Positions 12,346 through 24,790 of a DNA stretch of 64,000 nt are shown here, piece after piece; the first letter of the stretch is position 1, and each line of letters opens with the position of its first letter. A program made the position numbers and the translations under genes. Under the pieces are notes generated by a model. That model saw only the letters and a list, made by a program, of their open reading frames with translations, had not been told where the DNA came from and did no database searches. The DNA is taken from contig NC_065532.1 of assembly GCF_020184175.1 (NCBI RefSeq), positions 37,262,287 through 37,326,286 on the forward strand, given 5' to 3'. Origin of the DNA: Aphis gossypii. Lineage: Eukaryota; Arthropoda; Insecta; Hemiptera; Aphididae.

Positions 12346-14280
12346 CGTTTGAATAAATGAAAATATGTGCTATAAATTTAATGTAAATTAGCGTTTAAAT
12401 TTATGTGTGGATCTCGCTTGTATAAAGAACGTACCTATCTGTTCTTTAAAAACTTTATGATACATGAACTTTGTTTATAACAAGCAGCCTACGTGTACAA
12501 ATTATCGATGCATAAAGTAATATGATTTAAACAAATATACAGTTTAAAATTAGTTTTGAAATTTAATATTACTAAGCGTATTATAAATTTCAATACAATA
12601 ATAACTATTTTTCAAGAATAGTTTTTGCAACAATCCTTTGTTTTATTATATTTTCATATATATATATAAATTATATGACTATCCATGACTTGTCAAACTA
12701 ATAGAAGATTGTAATCAAGTAGTGTAAATATTTTTTAAATAAAAACATAAAGTACTAGGTATTTGTTAATAATTTATTTTATCAACTAATTACTTAAGTT
12801 TTGATTCTGTATGATGTTCTTGTATTTTTTATAAATAGTTATTGATATTTTATAATAATTACTTTGGAGTAATTCATTATGATTTATGATTTTTTAACAT
12901 TTGCGTCCAAATAAATCCTTAACTAAATAAAAAAAAATGTATTACACTATATACATTGTGCTCGATGGCATTTTCCATCTGGAATGATTCCAGCGAGCTT
13001 TTATCTAAAATCTAATAAAGGCAATCAACGTAAAAAATGTGTTCTAGTCTTTTAGGACTATGAGGAGACCTTGGAGCTTTGGATAAACTTCATCAATTGG
13101 TATACGATGTTGAAAACTTTGTTTCAATATATATTTTAATCAACTTCAGAAAGTTATTGACTAAAACTATTTTAACATTAAAAAAAAAAAAGAAACATCG
13201 TATATTGATACTCCTCGAAATTTATGTCGATTTGATTGGAAATAAAATATGGATAATAAATTGCATGTAATATTCGGAATTTGTAAAAAGAAAAATAACA
13301 GTGATATTTATTGCACTTATATAAGTTTTATAAAACATTTATTATATTTTAATTTTTTAATAGCTCAAAAGAGAATTATACTATAAAACCAACTCAGTAT
13401 TATTATTTAAGTGTTTATAAAACAGTAAAATATTTTTTAAAATAATTTTTTGTTTAGAACACAATAAAAGCGTTTTTAAAATTGGTTTAACATAATATAT
13501 TAATTACACATACTATTACTATTGGTTCTATAATTAATACTATTACTTTATATTATGATATTATTATTATTGTAATATTACCTTACTATATAACCAATTT
13601 CAAAATTCGATAATTGTTTAAACATTTTTGAAATAAATCATATTAATGAGTGTTATTTGATATACTTGAGCTAGAAATCATTACTTATGAATCTTGAATT
13701 TTAAAAATAAATAAATTATTGAAAATAAACCTTAAATATAAATAATAAACATAAATATGCAAGGAAACTCATTTAAAATTACAAGTTGCACAAAGACAAT
13801 AAAATTTATTTTGTTATAATTTTATTTTGTATTCGATAAAAAAATTAAAATGAATATGAAAATTTATAATAGGTACTTTTATTACTTCTATGTACAATTA
13901 TATAACACAAGTAATATTTTGAATAGTTAAATTGTTGATACACATCTGTATAGTACATTTATAATGCATTTTATATGTATAAAAACAAATATTGATAAAT
14001 CATTTTTTTCAAAATACTATACATTTCGAAATATTGCAAAACATGTATGAAAACTGATAATTATTTCCTATATATAGACAATATTCCTGAAACTGAGTGC
14101 ATTTAAAACATTTTTGAAATGCTAAAAAAACTGATCTATTTACTATATATTTTATGAGTATAGTCATACATAGTACTTTTTTTTTTAAAACCAATAATTT
14201 TAAATTAATATTTTTGACGAAAAATATATTTTATATAATTCATATTATTGTGCTTTTATTAATTTATTTTATAGTTTTTT
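12345..14280. other. AT-rich non-coding stretch
   Basis: Contains the three-way-junction-like structure at 12960-12998, listed separately. Otherwise low-complexity, with chance frames only. Confidence 0.65.
12960..12998. other. Compact three-stem palindromic structure
   Basis: Outer stem GCTCG (12960-12964) pairs with CGAGC (12994-12998). Inside, ATGG/CCAT (12965-12968 with 12975-12978) forms one hairpin and CTGGAAT/ATTCCAG (12979-12993, single-base centre) forms a second. All bases except the two loops are paired, so the DNA or an RNA from it could fold as a small three-way junction. No known RNA family is recognised; chance is possible. Confidence 0.45.
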
Positions 14281-14329
14281 TTTTCTTTTTTGCATCAACG
14301 TTTTTTCAATACTGTGTATAATCCATTTA

Positions 14330-15320
14330 TGATTGTGTGCGCCTGAGAAATACTAATTCAAACAAAATACCTGCTTGACATTGTTTTTTCCGCACTATGT
14401 ACTCGTAATCGTTTTATAGTACTACACAGTGACTAAAATTAAAACAAAACAAAAAACAAAAAAATGTTTAATCGTTATTAAAATCACAAACGTTTACTCT
14501 CGTAATACACGAATTTTGATAGTGGCCAACTACAGCGGCGAGAGATATTCACAGCTCATTAGCAGATTCCGAAAAGTGTTTACTATGCAAAACGGAATAA
14601 CAGGACTCCGTTTTCGGCACCTGGTGTTAATATTATACGTTTTCAGTACTGCACTACTATACATATATATATATTATAATATATACTGCACTGACTACAG
14701 TACCCGCTCGTGTTGTTGTCGGGTACAATTGTCCGACTGGATTCAAGCCAAGTGTGCCAAGTATTAGCCGTTTTCCGATTATCATTTTTCCGCGTAAAAT
14801 CGCAGGAATGATTTCCGGAAGGCGCTGCATGTACCTACGCGACTGCTAATAACTTTGTACGGGGCAAAAAAATCGCGTACGTTTTTTTTTGTTTTTTGTT
14901 ACCCCGTTAGCTTTGAATTGCGTGCTACTATGAATATAAACGGTTTTACCGCGTCTGAAAGGGACACGTGTAGAACACCGCTCACTCGCCGGGCACGGAC
15001 GGGGAACGCGAACCGAGGGAACGCTGTTGTTTTTATTATTATTACTATTATTTTATTTTTATTTTCAATTTCAACGCTAAATAACTTCCATCGATTACGA
15101 GTACGGTGTAGGAGGTCGGCCGAGGAAAGAAAATAAACCATATACACAGAAACTATAGAAAAAACCTATAATGACATTTTCCCTCCACGCGCTCAAAGAC
15201 TGAAAAACGCACCTTTGACCCGACCCGCACACGCAGCGACAACATTATAAAATCGAATTACTGTAGACATGAATATTACTTTTCCCTCTGGTAAACAATG
15301 GCTCGTAAGATTTTCGTGCA
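14330..15320. other. CpG-rich island, possibly regulatory or untranslated exon
   Basis: Composition is much less AT-rich than the flanks, densest at about 14820-15030 and 15180-15240. Frames of 112 codons (14429-14767, +), 93 codons (14855-15136, +) and 82 codons (15147-14899, -) are open, the last two on opposite strands over the same DNA, as expected when stop codons are rare for composition reasons. None shows a domain. At 15211-15221 the - strand reads GGGTCAAAGGT, resembling an HNF4/DR1-type nuclear receptor site, a single and unproven match. Confidence 0.35.
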
Positions 15321-17690
15321 AATGGTTTGTTACGAAATAATCAAAAAAAAAAAAAAAACTTAAATAATAATATGTATTATATTTGCACGAATTTATGCTA
15401 GCTGAATATATAGGTATATTATATAATATATATTATTATGACATTTTATTGGATTAAATATTCGTAAAGAAAATATTTAATAATTAAATGATAAAATATT
15501 TAAAAAAATAAAAACTAGATGATAATATGTATTGGGTACGTTTGTTTAAGTAAAAATTAAATTAATTCTGACCATGACGTGTAATATGATCGAATTATAT
15601 GCTTAGGTTAACGAGAATTCGTCTTATCGTCGAGGTAACAAGACAGGTCTAATGAAAATAACTACTTCCTGTTTATAAAGTTAAAATATTGATTTATTTT
15701 ATGTATTTAATAATAGTGGATATTAATAAGAACTAAATAATTTCAGTTTTGATTACCTATTAAATTATTTATATAGGTACCGTCAATGCAAAGCTATAGC
15801 TAACATACGTTTGTTATATGCTCGACGATAATAAATTGTTTGTATCAAAAATAATGGAAAACATTATAAAAATAGAATAAAATATGTGATTATTTTATTT
15901 TCACATAAGATTTATAAAAAGGAAATAGTGATTAATAATTTTTAATTAATTAAGTTTGTGCATATTTTACTGTCTGAAAACCGCTTGTATCTAAAATTAA
16001 TTGTATTTATAATACTTTGAGAAAACAAATACAATAGTTGCATAACTTACAGGTAATTTAAAGAAAAATGGGGATTAATAGAGTTTCGCATTATGATAGG
16101 TATCTACGTAAAATATATATTATAAACATTCTATACGTCGTGGTAATATGTAATTGTAGAAGTTTATTAACATAACCTTTGGATACGTCATATCATGCAA
16201 AACTTCTTAACTAATAACTATACATATTAACTAAACACAGTACGTAAATCAAAATGATTAATATCTTATGTTTATAAACTTTTGACCTCTTGACAAATGT
16301 ATGTCATCTTCACTGATAACATTAAGTTTGTCATTACTTTGGTTCAAAAACAATTTTGTTTGTTGGTTTTTTTTTCCATTGAGAAATATTTATCATATTA
16401 TTATAGTTTAAAGTATCATAATATTATCTGTCCAAAACTTTATTTTTGAAATTAATTGTTTAATTTAATTTAAATGGTTATTACTAAAACATATTTTTGA
16501 GACTAAAGTGTAATAAATTGATTTTCACTCAGATCAAAAAGTAATTTAATATTTGTACAGTAAAATTAAATGGATATTCGAATTACATTTTTAATTTCAA
16601 ATATAATGTTATATGGATATTGAATATATTATTATAATTTTCTCTGCAGATTGTAAAATTTGATTGAAATATATTTTCATAATTAAATCAGATACGCAAA
16701 ATTTATGTAGATACCATTTAAAATATTCTTTGATTTTTCATATTTAATTCGGATTCATTTTATTGAAAATTAAAAAAATAAGTAAATTTACAGTTCATAA
16801 TACTAATATCTAGAAATAAAAACAATATTAACTCATCTATTATTTTATAATATGTATGTATTCATTTATATACTTGTTCACAAATTTTATTTTATTTTTT
16901 ATGAGAGAAAAATATTGATTATATTCTAACTTGTCAACAATGCATTGTATACCTAATATTAATTTTCAACACTTGCTAGTAGTTACTACTATAGAATCTA
17001 AATAATATTACTAATAAAGCTAAATCTGGTTGATGAAATTCACATATTTATTATTTATTAACGGTGACTTTTTAATTTGAAACGTTAAGTTCAAAGATCA
17101 CAGACATTTAAAAACATTAGCTGTGAATGTAAAATATGTACAAAACACATAATAATTGTATTTTATATTCTCCATTCACCTAATAATTTAATATTTAGTT
17201 AATAGTAAATTATCTGTTTTAATATTGGATCAAATTGCTTATTGACCAGATGAACATTGATTGGTTATCATACAATATAATAAATGTATTTTTTTTTTTT
17301 TTATTGATTAGAAGTACAAAATTATTTTAAAAATATCTAAGAATAATGGAATAACGGATACAAATTAATGTATTGAGCGTTATTATTTACCCTTGCAAAA
17401 TATGTTAATATTATATTATAGTGGTATAGTGAATATCAGACTGTAAACATTGTACTGCAATTTATTATCATAACATTCAATAAAAAAATATTTCAATATA
17501 AAGTTATTTAAATTTTCTATGAAACTATTAACAAATTAACATGAACACAATAAAATAATGTGAATGACTTACGAGTAATCAATGTTATACCATAGATATT
17601 AACTAAACAATAATATATAAAACAAATAGATATAATTACTTAGGCGTTAAATTGCTGTACATATATATATATATATATATAAATATATTA
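15320..17690. other. AT-rich non-coding stretch
   Basis: Poly(A) near 15344-15358, poly(T) near 17290-17302 and an (AT)n run at 17660-17681. No gene, transposon end or islet seen. Confidence 0.7.
17660..17681. repeat. (AT)n microsatellite
   Basis: About eleven AT units. A second shorter AT-rich run lies near 17968-17990. Confidence 0.9.
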
Positions 17691-18330
17691 TATAAAAGAC
17701 GTCTAGCCAATGATTTCGAGGTTATTTCAATTGTCGTGGTTAAAGTACATGTATCATGTCGACTTTGTAAACGTTTCCTGATTTCTATGTACCTTTACAT
17801 GAAATGCATAGGTTACAATTCTATTGATACATTGAAGACTATCACAGCATCCCCGTGACCCTTTTGTACGACAATATTACAGCGGTTATTGTAACACTGT
17901 ATCTGGTATATAACTGATACCACGAACCAGAACCATGGCATTTTAGTAGCTTATGCATGTATATTGTATATATATATATATAATATATATAGGTCCTACA
18001 ATTTGGTCTTTATCTTTTACGATTCGTATCGGATTGGATGGGATGACTTTTACGTCATTTACAAAGGATCCGTTTCCATTAAAATGTATATGCTCAATGC
18101 GATGACTTAACCCACGCGTACCTATATAGCAGGAAGCAGTTGTACGTTTCCTTTTACTATTACTACCTACAAGGTATACCTACAACAACTGCTATAGTAT
18201 TATACTATGATCGTTGTCTCGTCGAACGATTTTATTTATTATTTTTATTATTGTTATTTTTATTATTATTTTTTTCAACTCCCGTGTCTCGACTGAAATA
18301 ATGCCGCCAGATCTCTAAAATACCAAAAGT
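17690..18330. other. Higher-complexity islet
   Basis: Runs from about 17700 to 17950 and 18000 to 18320. It includes a TGAC/GTCA inverted pair (ATGACTTTTACGTCAT near 18042-18057) and an AGCAGTTGT/ACAACTGCT inverted pair spaced by about 40 bases near 18136-18195. No frame with a recognisable product. Possible regulatory DNA; nothing more can be said. Confidence 0.3.
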
Positions 18331-20430
18331 CCTTAACTTTAGGGTAAAAATTATATCCAAAATATAAAATGTATAAAATCATGTTAAGACTTGAAACTGT
18401 GAATACAATTTCAGTTTCATGAAAATTATACAACAATTATAAGTTGACAGTGTTATTAGGTATACGTATGAATTGATTGAAATGTTTAAAAAATGCATAA
18501 AATATATTATAATTATTGATATTAGAGAATACATTTTTGTATTATAAAATAAGAATAAGATATACCTACTTATGAGTTATGGTCATAAATTTATAACCAA
18601 CCAAAAACTGTTTTAATATTATTTCTAAAAAAACAATTAAGTTAAAAGGCAATTATAAATTATTATTTTTTGGGTTTATTATATATTTATATAGCTAGCT
18701 TATTAATTTTTTACATAAAATGATTAAAAACAAATCTTATACTTGCAAAATAACGAGAATTAATTTAGACTTCATACTTTAAAGATGCATAAATGATTAA
18801 CTTGGAATTCTAAGTTGCATTTTGTGCTTACAAAAGGTATTTTCGAATATATCTTATTATGCATTACAACATTACCCTTCAAAACGCGTGAAGTTTACTC
18901 TGGAAAGTGGTTACCCACAAATGTATGACTTCATAAACAGAAACCACAAATATACGTATTAACAGTATTGTTACCGTAAATCATTTATAAAATTAAACTG
19001 GGCTAAACATTTAAAAATCATACTTTCCTAGGTTATTATATAAATATATTATAAATAATAAAATTAATAATTATAGAAAAAAACTATAGTGTTTGCGTTG
19101 TTGAACTGATATACAACGTAAACTACTTAGGGAAGTTTTGTAGCAAAAATACCTTTTTTTTAAGAAGAAGGAGTGGGTACCAATATTTTTAATTAGTCTT
19201 ATATTTTATTCTAAATGCATAGTATTCAACTATTTAAGTAAAATAAAGGTTGATATTTGATGAAATAAGTGAATTGAACATGAATCATCCTATGTAGACA
19301 AAATTGTCTTAGTAAATACATACCATCCTACTCTATTGTTTATTATTATTTTTTTAAGTGATTACGTCACTTTAAAAAAAAATTAGTAAAAAGCAGACAT
19401 TTTACTAATTTTTAAACCTGTAAATTATATTTATCATCACTCTACAAATGTATTCGATGTAATATTTAGATTTTAATAAAAAAAAATATTTATCACGAGC
19501 GAGCAAGTAATTTTCTGTGACGTATCTGGTTACGCCATTCACATAACTCTTGTTATAACAGATTGTATTTAAATTATATTGTATAAGTTATAACTATAGA
19601 TGGAATAAAAAATGTTCAGTTAACTAAAAACTGAGGACAATTAATGTTTGTTTTAAGTTTCAATGTTAGGTACTGGTCGATTAAAATGCTTATGAAAACT
19701 TTTTCATATTATAAATTTTATACTTATTAGCTATATACTTATATATATATCAAACAATTATTTTGTATTATTTTATATTTTTTTATTATAATAATAATTT
19801 AATTTATTGAAAATATACGAATATTTACGAATATCGATTCTAAACGAAGACGGTATTTCAGTCTACATTATTAAGCATATTTATCATTTAATTAAATATT
19901 TATACTTCTGTAGTTATTTTACTATTAGTTATACGGTAAGTTGACTTAATTTTTGCCAAAAACTTTAATACTTATTAAAAATAAATTATTTATTGTTAAT
20001 TAAATATTTTATAAATTATCATAAGAAATAAAGCCATCATTTTCGATCAGAATCAGTTTTCGTGTACAATGATTTATCATTGAATTCAAACGTAACACTT
20101 TTTTTTCCATTTAAATAATCAATGACAATATATCCTTGAAACCTTATTTATACCTACAACTGCAAAACGGATTCCTCGGTTATATTATTTTTAACTTGTA
20201 AATTAGAACCAACAATGTAAATTAATATGATGCATTGTTAAGTGTTTTCATTATAAAGTACTTTAATCGTTAAAATGTATATTTTGTTTAATCTATAATT
20301 ACGTGTCGATGTTTTTTTTCAGGTACATGTATTGTTCAAAATTATTCTTAACTTTTATTTTATTTCATAATATCTATCTATATAACGTCAATTTTATTAA
20401 AAACAAAATAAACAAAACAAATATACCTAC
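18330..20430. other. AT-rich non-coding stretch
   Basis: Low-complexity DNA. A small balanced patch at about 19490-19560 is the only exception. No gene seen. Confidence 0.7.
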
Positions 20431-21015
20431 CTCGGACCGCGTTTTCAAATAATGTTCCCCGGTGCAGTGATTGTTTGAATCAGAATCCCTAAGGTCAAGA
20501 TGAATGACTGTAGCAGTCACATTAAATTATTTACACGGTTAGAATATCGAATGAAGCAATATATACGTGCACTGTACAGTATTTTTCGCTGCTGATACAT
20601 ATTTCCTTTTTGGAAACAATTGAAATAAGAACCACACAACTCTGTACCATAAACGTAAATTATAAACGGGATTCCACATAGTTGATGATTTTCTTTGTAA
20701 ATGATATTTTAGAGAACGGTTTGTAATGCTTTGTGCACAGTTAAAGGCCCTGTATATTATCTGAGACTTAATAATATTGCTAAGCTAATATAAAATATGT
20801 GGGCAAAATAATATCATAGTATACAGTATACACGTTCCGTGTAAATATTCCTTAACGTTTTACAAACATATTATATAAATAAATAATGTATATTGTACTC
20901 CTCGGTATGTACCTGTATGCACGAAAACTATACAAAGTTACTAAAAACAAAGTCATTGACTTACCGCAGTTCTTCCATTTCGTACCGCAATGAAAATGGC
21001 TACAATGCAAAATTT
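20430..21015. other. Two higher-complexity patches
   Basis: About 20435-20560 contains the hairpin TGACTG/CAGTCA with a 3-base loop, and about 20900-21010 contains a CpG-bearing segment. Both are non-coding in all frames and resemble conserved non-coding DNA by composition only. Confidence 0.25.
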
Positions 21016-22330
21016 CTTAGCTTATTAATGTTTAAATGGTTTTGTAACATTTTATGATAATATTATAAAATTATTTAAAAATAAATCATCAAATTTAAAA
21101 TTTTTAAAATTTGATTTTTGTCGTCAATTTATTTACATAATTAGATAAGAAAATCGGTACATAGATGAATTAAATATTTAGACTTAGATTTAACATTAAG
21201 CTATAAAGTTTTCTAGTATTAAAAATTAGTTTAAATTTGTAACTACACTATTTATAATAATAACTTAATTTAGTTTTATTTTTGAATAGCGACTGATTTA
21301 TTATACTTAATATGATCTACAGGTTACATAATATAGGTTTTGTATTTATGCAATTATATCGAATATTTCATAATTATATACCTTGATACTTTTCTGTTTT
21401 GTCTGTATTATATTTAAGTGATTGTGTAATCAAGTGTTATTCGGGAAAAAATATGGCTCATCTGCGAATGCTTTGATTTTTATTATAGTAGTGTAAGTAT
21501 TTTTTAGTGGTTGTATATTATTCAAATTTTAAAAAAAAATAATAATTTCCAAGTACTTTAGAATTGAATTTATTCGTTGTCTTATCTCCAACATTTTAAA
21601 ATATTCACACGATGGCTAATCTTCTTATAGTCAAAATAACAAAGACAATATGAAAGAAACTTTTCTTCGAACCGACAAAAGATAATATAGAGAGTAAAAT
21701 CTAATTTAGTTTCACTACTGAATATATTACATCGACAACTAACCCAAAAAATGACGTACTCAAATTTATTTTTTACGCATACAACTAAATGTATAAATTT
21801 ATTTATAAAAATATATTACTAAGTAAGTATATAAAAATAATTATTTTCATACAAATAAGAATACATGTAATATACATAATTAATAAAAAGATTATGTTAA
21901 AATTTTTAAGAATTTTGACCTAGTTAAAGTTAAAAAATTGTCATGTCTGTAAATAACTGAAAAAGAGTTAAGATATTTTGAATATTTTATCAAATAAAAT
22001 AAAAATGTAATATTTATTTAGTGAGCATTTTTAGTATTTACTACTTCTATTATTATTATTTTTTTTTTCTTTGAAATACAATAAAATATTAAAAATTATT
22101 AGAAAAAATTATTTTAAGGGCAAATATGCATTGTTGTGAAAATTTGAAATTCAAATCCTCATATCAGATTAATTTGGTTTCATGGTAACATTTTTTTTTT
22201 TTTATATGGTATGTAAGTTAAAAAACTTTGTCTAAAGAAATTTATCATTTTCAAATCATAGATTAACATCATATGTTGTTACGTCAAATTTTCAGTTTTT
22301 CATTAATTTTTCAGTTGTTTATTTTTTGGT
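21015..22330. other. AT-rich non-coding stretch
   Basis: Featureless apart from homopolymer runs. It could include the decayed upstream part of the LINE fragment that follows, but no coding similarity is visible. Confidence 0.6.
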
Positions 22331-22399
22331 AATTCTAAAGGTTCTGAGAATTTTTAATTTCGTTAAGTACAAACTAAATCCAATTTTATATACAAATCC

Positions 22400-22548
22400 A
22401 CCATCAAAGTTGAAAATCAAAAACATTTTATCGACAACTTATCATGTACCAGGGTACATACAAAAAAGACACATTGTTGTAAAATCAATACATTTATATC
22501 ACTACGCTAAATTTCTTCATCAGACTAGCTGAACTTAAATAGACAAAA
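22400..22548 (+). pseudogene. Decayed jockey-like LINE reverse transcriptase, C-terminal fragment
   Basis: The frame around 22400-22530 reads a run resembling the region just after the catalytic part of jockey-clade ORF2 proteins: a Lys/Ile-rich helix, then a stretch like 'YHVPGYIQKRHI' (family pattern: NAPWYIRN followed by a His/Asp-Leu motif), then 'YAKFLHQ'. A +1 shift near 22520 restores 'RLAELK', matching the usual KFH-RL continuation. Family members normally carry Trp where Gly is seen here. Frameshift, short length and lack of an endonuclease or poly(A) tail show it is dead. The match is from memory of family patterns, so moderate confidence. Confidence 0.45.
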
Positions 22549-22549
22549 G

Positions 22550-24150
22550 TAAATAAAAATAATAATAATAATTAGTGGTATACTATAAAGTTTTATTGAT
22601 AAAATATTGTTGTTTGATATTGAATAATATAAACCATCACACCGAATTAGGCAAATATAAAATGTTCTCACATTATCAATTTTATGACATTTTTTTTTTG
22701 TTTTAACTTGTTATGTAGTTATATCCACCATTGTACTACCAAATTATCATTACTTTTTTTTTATTTAGTATTTTTTTCTCTAATAACTACTACGCACGCA
22801 ACTATTACACTATTACACCCCATCATGACTATTATTTTCCAAAGCCCAATTTAATGTATAACAATACGGTAACCTATTTTTGTGATAAAATGTTAAAGTA
22901 CTCTGAAAAATAATTAATAAGGTTATAATACTATGAAATATAAAAGTTGAATTAATGCGATATATAAATATCAAACAAGGACGGTGCTCTTTGTAAAAAC
23001 ATAGTTCATATTAAATGTTCATTTAGATTTGACACATTCTGTCTATTGTATTTTTAAGATTATTTTAAATCAAAAGTTGACAAAAATCTAGATTTATGAA
23101 TATGTATAATATATTATGTACATATAAGACGAGTATTATAAAAAATACTTATAGGCCATAATTATTATTGTTTAATGTTTCTGAATTACAATGGAGTAGC
23201 TATAATATTCTTTAAACGAGGTACTTTCATTAATGCATTTCATTAAATGTTGTACTTGTAATTTAGTTTTTTAATAAACTAGTGTATATATGCCACGTTC
23301 CTCTATTCTTAAAAAATGTGTTACTTAAATGGTATTATATTTTAATAATCATAATAATTGTCATTTAAAAGGAGTTAATTATTGTTTATTTATTTTTAGT
23401 GTCAATTATTATCATGAAATAATAAATAATATTTTAGAAATGTTTTACATGTTTAATAATGTTTTAAGCCACAAATTATTATCTATGGATTTTGTGTCAC
23501 TTTATTTCACTAAAAGTTTAAAATACTAAAATTATTATTAGGTACAGTGCATAAATTATTTGTTGTTTCATTTTTACAAATTTTTATTTGTTATGTTTAT
23601 CATTAACAAATCGTAAAATTTTACAATCATAATTCATCGATATTTATTAGTTTTATTAAAACTGTAACTATATGGTTGTTTAATGAATATCATTTTTTTT
23701 CTTATTTTTTAGATATTCACAATCTACAAATCAAACTAAAACATTAGTAAATGTTTGAATGTGTGTACATAGTATAAAAGATAAGGTTCATATTATTATC
23801 TTACAGTGTAGGCATTTCACTAAAGGTACCTCAGCATTCTATGCTAATTTATTATATTTTTAAAAATAAAAAATAATTTAGGTGGTTATCATTTTTTATA
23901 TATCAATAAAATTATTTTTAGACTTTTAGAATTTGATCAATGATAAGTGTTGTTTAAAATTTAATGAAAAAATCTTAACTGCTATAAATTGAGGGTGAAT
24001 GGATAATTAAAAAAAAATACCTTGACCTAGTATGCAAAAAAGTTGAGCCGGATAATTTTAAATGTTTTTAATTAAACATTATACCTACTCTTATAATATA
24101 TACGTATATATTTATACATATATATATTACCCATTGGCGATTTAACTATT
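22550..24150. other. AT-rich non-coding stretch
   Basis: Two chance frames of 60-66 codons with biased composition; no gene or element recognised. Confidence 0.7.
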
Positions 24151-24790
24151 TTTTATTTAAACATTTCAAGTGGAAAGTGTACGCTTTTTCAATCACGTTT
24201 AAAGGTCAAAAACAATATGGCCGTGCACATTTATTAAATAACGGTGGTGTTAGGAGTGGATGACAAAAGTTGGTGTTTAAAAAAAATGTCTTCGAACTCA
24301 ACACGCTGCAGGACGCAAGTCATTAATAAAAATACTTTTTGGTCCGGCCGGGTTTTGTTTTAATTCTAACATAATGAGTTTTCCTAATCCTTTCCGCGTC
24401 GGACGACAAAACTTTTTGACCGTCATTTTACGTTCGACTCTTCCATTGCCGAGCTTTGTCTTGCTTCTCTTTCTCTATTTTTCTCCTTTTCACTCCTCTC
24501 GCAGTTAGTATATAGTATATATTATACATAAATACCCTTGTATATAGCCAAGGCAAAATAAGTCTTATGGTATAATTTAACCAGTACTCAGGCCATTTTG
24601 TACCGGTTAGCGTCTTTATCCAAGCTGGAGTTATTTTGTTTAAATCACTCAGACGTTAAGCTCCGAGGAAAACATAGCAAACAGCTTCAACGATATACCT
24701 TTTTAACCATAGGGAAGGCATTATTGGCTAGTTTAACTAGAATTCAGGATTATGATATGTATTTAACCCATAATATATATGTTATGTAAT
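24150..24790. promoter_or_regulatory. Higher-complexity islet, possible conserved non-coding element
   Basis: From about 24160 to 24490 the sequence is CpG-bearing and of normal complexity, ending in a pyrimidine-rich tract (about 24430-24500) that could act as a polypyrimidine tract or GAGA-type site on the other strand. It holds an AAAGGTCA nuclear-receptor half-site near 24202 and CATAATGA homeodomain-type words. A 63-codon frame (24598-24789, +) is open but unrecognised. Regulatory role is inference. Confidence 0.3.

Noticed and set aside
14855..15147. 93-codon (+) and 82-codon (-) frames over the same DNA
   Set aside because: Both are open because the local composition is CpG-rich. Neither has a recognisable motif or splice context.
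17835..17860. TATCACAG seed of the miR-2 family
   Set aside because: Only the 8-base seed matches. The mature 3' part differs and no star strand lies in a hairpin around it.
24598..24700. Loose resemblance to 5S rRNA (an ATCAC...GTTAAGC-like phrase)
   Set aside because: The internal control region and the rest of the 5S fold are missing; the match is a few short words only.
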